From positions 1-45,908 of the forward strand of contig CALXOV010000017.1 of the NCBI GenBank assembly GCA_944390105.1: a stretch of DNA of 45,908 nt. Direction: 5' to 3'. Shown here piece by piece: positions 41,749-45,908 of the stretch (within the stretch, counting starts at the first letter, position 1; each line of letters starts with the position of its first letter). The stretch comes from an uncultured Succinivibrionaceae bacterium (GTDB taxonomy: Bacteria; Pseudomonadota; Gammaproteobacteria; Enterobacterales; Succinivibrionaceae). Position numbers and translations under genes: made by a program. The notes beneath the pieces were generated by a model. The model was not told the DNA's origin and did no database searches. It saw only the letters and a program-made list of their open reading frames with translations.

Positions 41749-42084
41749 AATTATGCCAAAGCCTGTTTGGCGGCATTTTTTGCCGCCAAGCTTGAGCTAG
41801 GCACTCGTGTGACCCGCAGCTTGGCGGTGCAGCGCCGGGCGTGAGAGCCCATTAATTTTTCCCTCCGTCAAATTTGTGTCAGGAAGTTGTCAAAGCGTGG
41901 GCGCGAGCGGATAAATTGTAGTAAAAACCGCGTTGTTAAAGCGTCATCCGCTGGGGATTCAGTATTAATATTATTTAATAATCAAATAGTTAATTTATAT
42001 TCTACCGCCAATGATAGTAGCTGGCATGGCCTTTGCTAAAAGCTTGGTAGTTAAGGGTACAGTTAGCTTACCGAGGATCGAATT
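41749..42084 (+). other. Gap between flgD and flgF where flgE would be expected
   Basis: No coding sequence is seen. Just past flgD is an inverted repeat TTGGCGGCA-TTTTT-TGCCGCCAA (41767-41789 region), then AT-rich sequence around 41960-42005 (TATTAATATTATTTAATAAT). The sigma-54 promoter of flgF follows. Confidence 0.6.
42022..42037 (+). promoter_or_regulatory. Sigma-54 promoter of flgFGHI
   Basis: TGGCATGGCCTTTGCT matches the TGGCAY-N-TTGCW consensus with the invariant GG and GC ten bases apart. Predicted start is near 42048, 37 bases before flgF. Confidence 0.8.
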
Positions 42085-42837
42085 ATGGATCGGCTGCTAT
42101 GGATCTCCATGTCAGGGGCTAAGGAAAATTTCCACAGCCTTGGCGTGCGCAGCAATAATTTAGCAAATGCCAATACTACTGGCTTTAAGGCAGATTTTGA
42201 AAATAGCCGCGCGATGTCGATTTTTGCCAATGCCTATCCGACACGCGCTTTTGCCATGACCGAGCGCCCGGGCTACAACATGGAAGGCGGCGCTCGAGAA
42301 ACTACGGGACGGGCTTTGGATATTGCCATCCGCGATGCTGATGGACTGTTGGCCATTGAGTCGCCGCAGGGCGGAGAGGCGTATACGCGCTTTGGCAGCT
42401 TGATGCTTGACAGCGAGGGACAGCTGCGTACCTCCAATGGGCATGCCGTGTTGGACTCCGATGGGCTGCCGATTGCGCTGCCTTTGGATTTAGAAGGTTT
42501 GCAGATTAACCGGGATGGAGTGATCTCAGGACGACCGCAGGGGGCAGATGCCAATGTGGTTGAGGAGTTTGCCCGTTTAAAGCTGGTGCGCTGGGGGGAT
42601 GCGCAGCCGATTGAAAAAGGTTATGACGGTTTATTTTATGGACGCAACGGTACTACGCTGAACTTTGATGATACGGTGCAAGTGGACAGCGGCATGCTGG
42701 AGTCCTCGAATGTCAATCCGGTGGAGGAGCTGACCAATTTAATCCGCATTCAGCGTCAATACGATACTCAGGTCAAGATGATGCAGACCGCCAGTGAAAT
42801 GGATCAACAGCAGAACACCCTGCTGCGCTACAGTTAG
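42085..42837 (+). CDS. flgF: Flagellar proximal rod protein FlgF
   Basis: FlgF is a 250-residue rod protein. The N-terminal rod motif is SGAKENFHSLGVRSNNLANANTTGFKADFE. The C-terminal partner helix region is SGMLESSNVNPVEELTNLIRIQRQYDTQVKMMQ. The middle domain contains GLLAIESPQGGEAYTRFGSLMLDSEGQL. The protein is exported by the flagellar type III system without a cleaved signal. It is the first gene of the sigma-54 operon and is followed by flgG after 11 bases. Confidence 0.95.
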   Translation: MDRLLWISMSGAKENFHSLGVRSNNLANANTTGFKADFENSRAMSIFANAYPTRAFAMTERPGYNMEGGARETTGRALDIAIRDADGLLAIESPQGGEAYTRFGSLMLDSEGQLRTSNGHAVLDSDGLPIALPLDLEGLQINRDGVISGRPQGADANVVEEFARLKLVRWGDAQPIEKGYDGLFYGRNGTTLNFDDTVQVDSGMLESSNVNPVEELTNLIRIQRQYDTQVKMMQTASEMDQQQNTLLRYS

Positions 42838-42848
42838 GAGAAAGCAAG

Positions 42849-43634
42849 ATGATACCTGCATTATGGATTAGTAAAACCGGACTGGACGCTCAGCAGACGA
42901 ATATTTCTGTGACGTCCAATAACTTAGCTAACGCCTCTACCGTTGGCTATAAGCGCAGCCGCGCTATTTTTGAAGATCTGCTCTATCAGAAAGTCAATCA
43001 GCCTGGCGGCCGTTCAACTGCGGATGCCTATCTGCCTGAGGGCTTAATGTTAGGTGCCGGTTCACGGGTGGTCGCCACGCAGAAGGATTTTAATCAAGGT
43101 GATGTCGAAACTACGGATAACAGCTTTGATTTAATGATTCAGGGGCGCGGCTTTTTTGAGATTGAAATGCCTGACGGCACCACTGCCTATACGCGTAACG
43201 GCCAGTTTACGAAAAATGAAGAAGGTACTATTGTAACGGCGCAGGGTTATCCGCTGTTGCCGCAGATGCAGGTGCCGGAAAATGCCGTCGGCCTGACCGT
43301 AAGTCAGGATGGACAGGTCTCAGTACAGTTGCCCGATGACCCTGCCGGTCAGGATTTGGGCCAGATCACAGTGACAGATTTCATTAACCCATCAGGCCTC
43401 GAGCCGATTGGTGACAATCTTTATATTGAGACTGCCGCTTCTGGTGCGCCGCAACAGGGCATCGGCGGTGAGGACGGTATGGGGACTATCCGTCAGGGCA
43501 TGCTCGAAAGCTCCAATGTGCAGGTTACCACTGAACTGGTGAACTTAATTACTGCGCAGCGCGTTTATGAAATGAACTCAAAGGTACTGACTACGGTCGA
43601 TGAAATGATGGGTTCACTGATTTCGTCTACGTAG
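42849..43634 (+). CDS. flgG: Flagellar distal rod protein FlgG
   Basis: This 261-residue protein, the usual FlgG length, has the N-terminal ISKTGLDAQQTNISVTSNNLANASTVGYKRSRA and FEDLLYQ, the FlgG-specific central DLMIQGRGFFEIEMPDGTTAYTRNGQF, and the C-terminal QGMLESSNVQVTTELVNLITAQRVYEMNSKVL. It makes the distal rod that passes through the P and L rings. An AGGAGAAAGCAAG RBS precedes the ATG and overlaps the flgF stop. Confidence 0.97.
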   Translation: MIPALWISKTGLDAQQTNISVTSNNLANASTVGYKRSRAIFEDLLYQKVNQPGGRSTADAYLPEGLMLGAGSRVVATQKDFNQGDVETTDNSFDLMIQGRGFFEIEMPDGTTAYTRNGQFTKNEEGTIVTAQGYPLLPQMQVPENAVGLTVSQDGQVSVQLPDDPAGQDLGQITVTDFINPSGLEPIGDNLYIETAASGAPQQGIGGEDGMGTIRQGMLESSNVQVTTELVNLITAQRVYEMNSKVLTTVDEMMGSLISST

Positions 43635-43703
43635 TAAGCTGAATCTGAATTTGGCATCTAATTTGCAAAGTCAGCAGTAGCGCCACCTACGCGGCGGAAA
43701 AAT

Positions 43704-43721
43704 GACGCGTTCAAACGCGTC
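43704..43721 (+). promoter_or_regulatory. Palindromic hairpin directly ahead of the flgH RBS
   Basis: GACGCGTT-CA-AACGCGTC is an exact 8-bp inverted repeat ending at the base before the AAGGAGAGAG of flgH. In mRNA it would sit against the ribosome site and could tune flgH translation or mark a processing point. Confidence 0.45.
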
Positions 43722-43733
43722 AAGGAGAGAGAA

Positions 43734-44426
43734 ATGATGACAAAAAGTTTTTGGCTGGCAACGGCCTTAAGCGCCATGCTGCTGCAGGGCTGTGCCATTG
43801 ATGCTTTTGACCCTAAACCCGACGATCCGGCCTATGCTCCGGCTTTGCCGGAGGAAGATTTAAGCACGCCGGTGCCGACGGGCAGTTTATTTAATCCCTA
43901 CAGTGCCACTAACGGCTTGTACACAGATACACGTGCCCATCGCGTGGGTGATCTGATTTCGGTGCAGCTTGAAGAGGCGACCTCGGCAAGCAAGAATGCC
44001 GGTACCACCTTAGATAGAAACAATAGTCTGAACATGGGGGAGGTATCCTTAGCTGGGCGCAATGTGCACTTTGGGCGCTATCAGCCGACCTTAAGTCTCA
44101 ATAATAGCGCCAGTTTTGACGGCGAGAGCGATGCCTCGCAATCCAACAGTCTGTCAGGACAGATTTCCGTCTCGGTGGTTAAAGTCTTAGCCAACGGCAA
44201 CTTAGTGGTACGCGGCGAAAAGTGGCTGATGCTCAATAACGGCAATGAATATATTCGTGTGACCGGCATTGTGCGCTCAGAAGATGTAAACTCGGATAAT
44301 ACCGTATCCTCGCAGCGCATTGCCAATGCGCGCATTCAATACGGCGGCACTGGGGATTTTGCGAGCACGCAGGAGCGCGGCTGGCTGTCCAAATTCTTTA
44401 ACAGCGCCTTTAATATCTTCTTCTAA
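43734..44426 (+). CDS. flgH: Flagellar L-ring lipoprotein FlgH
   Basis: FlgH is the outer-membrane ring protein, 230 residues. It begins with a lipoprotein signal and lipobox LQGC at about residue 19. Family segments are [67 protein letters not shown], and [25 protein letters not shown]. Tandem ATGs at 43734 and 43737 share the AAGGAGAGAG RBS. It is followed by flgI after 11 bases. Confidence 0.96.
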   Translation: MMTKSFWLATALSAMLLQGCAIDAFDPKPDDPAYAPALPEEDLSTPVPTGSLFNPYSATNGLYTDTRAHRVGDLISVQLEEATSASKNAGTTLDRNNSLNMGEVSLAGRNVHFGRYQPTLSLNNSASFDGESDASQSNSLSGQISVSVVKVLANGNLVVRGEKWLMLNNGNEYIRVTGIVRSEDVNSDNTVSSQRIANARIQYGGTGDFASTQERGWLSKFFNSAFNIFF

Positions 44427-44437
44427 GGAGGCGGCTT

Positions 44438-45544
44438 ATGCTTAAATTTGCTAAAGCGCTGCTTATAAGTATGCTGCTTTTGACCTTAGGGCTGTCCTCA
44501 AGTCAGGCGGTGCGCCTGAAGGATTTAGCCTCAGTAGAAGGCGTGCGGGCCAATCAATTAATTGGCTATGGCCTAGTAGTTGGCCTGTCGGGCACTGGTG
44601 AAAAGAATTCGGATTTCTCCGAGCAGAGCTTTCGTTCGATGCTCAATAATTTCGGTATCAAAATTGATGAGAACACCAATTTAAAGATTAAGGATGTGGC
44701 GCCGGTGGTGGTACATGCTGAGCTGCCGCCTTTTGCCAAGCCGGGGCAAACCATTGATGTGACGGTCTCTGCCATCGGCGAGGCCACCTCGTTGCGCGGT
44801 GGCTCGCTGTTGCAGACGGTGCTCAAGGGTATTGACGGCAATGTGTATGCAATAGCCCAAGGCTCTTTGGTCGTGGGCGGATTGGGCGTAGAGGGGGCTG
44901 ACGGCTCACGCGTCACGGTCAATACCCCGACAGCTGGACGCATTGCTAATGGGGCAATTGTCGAACGCGAGGTACCGACGAATTTCAACAGCTCTGACAG
45001 TATTGTGTTTAATTTAAACCGTCCAGATTTTACTTCCGCCAAAAATGTGGCCGACAGCATTAACGAGTTGTTTGGCCGCAATACCGCTATGGCCGAGGAT
45101 GCGGTCTCCATTCGGGTGGGAGCACCGCGCGATCCGGCCAAGCGCGTGGAGTTCTTATCGGTACTTGAAAACCTGGATATTACTGAAGGCGAAGATAAAG
45201 CCAAGATTGTTGTCAATTCGCGTACCGGAACTATTGTCATCGGCAGCTTAGTGCGCTTAAAGCCGGTGGCGATTACCCATGGTGGTCTTACGGTGACCGT
45301 GACTGAAGACCCGCAGGTCTCGCAGCCCAATTCCTTCAGCCAAGGACGCACCGCGATTGTGCCTAATTCCAACATTAATGTGCAGGAGCGCCAAGGCAAA
45401 ATGTTTAAGTTTGATACTGGCACTACGCTTGATGACTTAGTGCGTGCGGTTAATGAAGTTGGCTTAGCTCCCGGTGACTTGATGTCCGTGCTTGAAGCTT
45501 TAGATCAAGCCGGGGCACTAGAAGGCGAGTTGGTCGTGATTTAA
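44438..45544 (+). CDS. flgI: Flagellar P-ring protein FlgI
   Basis: FlgI is a 368-residue periplasmic ring protein with a cleavable Sec signal (about 1-24; [18 protein letters not shown]). The mature part begins [30 protein letters not shown]. Later conserved blocks include [63 protein letters not shown] and [29 protein letters not shown] at the C-terminus. It is the last gene before a terminator and the second tnpB relic; flgJ, the usual next gene, is not seen. Confidence 0.97.
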   Translation: MLKFAKALLISMLLLTLGLSSSQAVRLKDLASVEGVRANQLIGYGLVVGLSGTGEKNSDFSEQSFRSMLNNFGIKIDENTNLKIKDVAPVVVHAELPPFAKPGQTIDVTVSAIGEATSLRGGSLLQTVLKGIDGNVYAIAQGSLVVGGLGVEGADGSRVTVNTPTAGRIANGAIVEREVPTNFNSSDSIVFNLNRPDFTSAKNVADSINELFGRNTAMAEDAVSIRVGAPRDPAKRVEFLSVLENLDITEGEDKAKIVVNSRTGTIVIGSLVRLKPVAITHGGLTVTVTEDPQVSQPNSFSQGRTAIVPNSNINVQERQGKMFKFDTGTTLDDLVRAVNEVGLAPGDLMSVLEALDQAGALEGELVVI

Positions 45545-45602
45545 CTGGTAAAGCGGTAGTCAATCGTTACGGTAAGTCAAAGCTTTCTCTCTCGTGATGT
45601 TT

Positions 45603-45627
45603 AAGGCGGCCATTTAGCCGCCTTTTT
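45603..45627 (+). terminator. Intrinsic terminator of the flgFGHI operon
   Basis: AAGGCGGC-CATTTA-GCCGCCTT is a 6-8-bp stem followed by TTTTT. The left edge of tnpB relic copy 2 begins within its T-run. Confidence 0.85.
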
Positions 45628-45908
45628 ATATAAACAGGCCGCGCAAACCGCGTAGCTTCAGCTGCGCGGATGAAGTGGCTGCCTTAGTGTTAATCTTTCG
45701 CAGGTCCCGCGACAGGGGATTTGTGATCGGTTAGCTTTACCCATATCCCCTGTAGGGAAGTGCCACCATGCCCAGAGCTCGCAAAACCCCTTAAGCTCAG
45801 ACTGAAGACCTTCGCTAAGGTGGCGGTTAAGCTCCGCCGCGCCATGGACTGTGCGCGCTTTGTCCATAATCCCCTGCGGTATGAACGTGATTTTGCCTGC
45901 AGGGATTA
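45624..45908 (+). mobile_element. tnpB-type IS relic, copy 2 (runs off the window)
   Basis: From 45624 the sequence parallels 9934-10214 nearly base for base (mostly scattered substitutions), including the left-end hairpin CCGCG-T-AGCT-TC-AGCT-G-CGCGG (45648-45669), which is a better-formed stem here than in copy 1. It lies in the same orientation as copy 1. It starts against the flgI terminator, suggesting insertion into or just after it. Confidence 0.75.
45768..45908 (+). pseudogene. Frameshifted tnpB/OrfB N-terminus
   Basis: The ATG equivalent to that of copy 1 is present, but an extra C just after it (ATGCCCAGA here, ATGCCAGA there) throws the frame into a stop after eight codons. The frame that follows reads LKLRLKTFAKVAVKLRRAMDC, then ARFVHNPLRYERDFACRD, as in copy 1. 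The rest lies beyond the window, so the state of the RuvC core is unknown. Confidence 0.75.

Noticed and set aside
44566-45423. Long 285-codon minus-strand frame inside flgI
   Set aside because: It is a mirror of the conserved flgI coding sequence. Its composition (Ser/Thr/Pro-rich) is typical of antisense frames, and there is no RBS.

Overview
The window reads as chromosome of a gammaproteobacterium. The Min operon beside ycgL, CorA, SlyX, AsnS, PepT, SstT and a YfcD-like Nudix protein are all close to enterobacterial forms, while flagellar genes under sigma-54 and an FlrB kinase point to a polarly flagellated Vibrio/Aeromonas-like lineage. With a TRAP uronate system, AbgT, a tnpB-type IS family and a DUF1703-type AAA-ATPase, my best guess (inference only) is a gut or rumen anaerobe of the Succinivibrionaceae/Aeromonadales.

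Layout. 1-131: 5' end of an exported protein (minus). 350-6426: TPP riboswitch and thiamin operon thiC-thiDE-thiF-thiS-thiG-thiH, with overlapping or abutting genes. 6531-7751: convergent pepT. 7752-10625: accessory patch with short direct repeats, an AAA-ATPase/PD-(D/E)XK gene and a collapsed tnpB element. 10631-16838 (minus): abgT, uxaC and a TRAP transporter. 17372-19769 (minus): asnS with two unknown envelope proteins. 20048-24274 (plus): BASS-family transporter, then uxaB-uxaA, which with uxaC completes uronate conversion to 2-keto-3-deoxygluconate. 24535-30247: slyX, an exported unknown, an AraC regulator broken by one in-frame TGA, an aldo/keto reductase, a class A beta-lactamase, a Nudix hydrolase and corA. 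30610-36999: a PiT phosphate transporter, flrB, sstT and an APH-like pseudokinase candidate. 37084-40692: tRNA-Leu(UAA), minC-minD-minE, ycgL and a flavin reductase. 41029-45544: flgD, then flgF-G-H-I without flgE. 45624 to the end: a second, frameshifted tnpB relic in the same orientation as the first.

How it fits together. The thiamin operon makes the HMP and thiazole halves and joins them, under TPP feedback. The TRAP transporter, UxaC and UxaBA form a plausible hexuronate pathway, and paired GTATAC boxes ahead of dctP look like a GntR/ExuR-type operator. FlrB, with its own sigma-54 promoter, plausibly belongs to the cascade that fires the sigma-54 promoter ahead of flgFGHI. The most unusual items are the tnpB relics (two in direct orientation about 36 kb apart, plus a possible solo 3' tail beside the beta-lactamase), the extended MinD with a repeat-linker MinC, the kinase-fold protein lacking catalytic motifs, the interrupted AraC regulator, and the split flagellar cluster. 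I did not find a convincing entirely new multi-gene system. The AAA-ATPase island with its upstream repeats is the nearest candidate.
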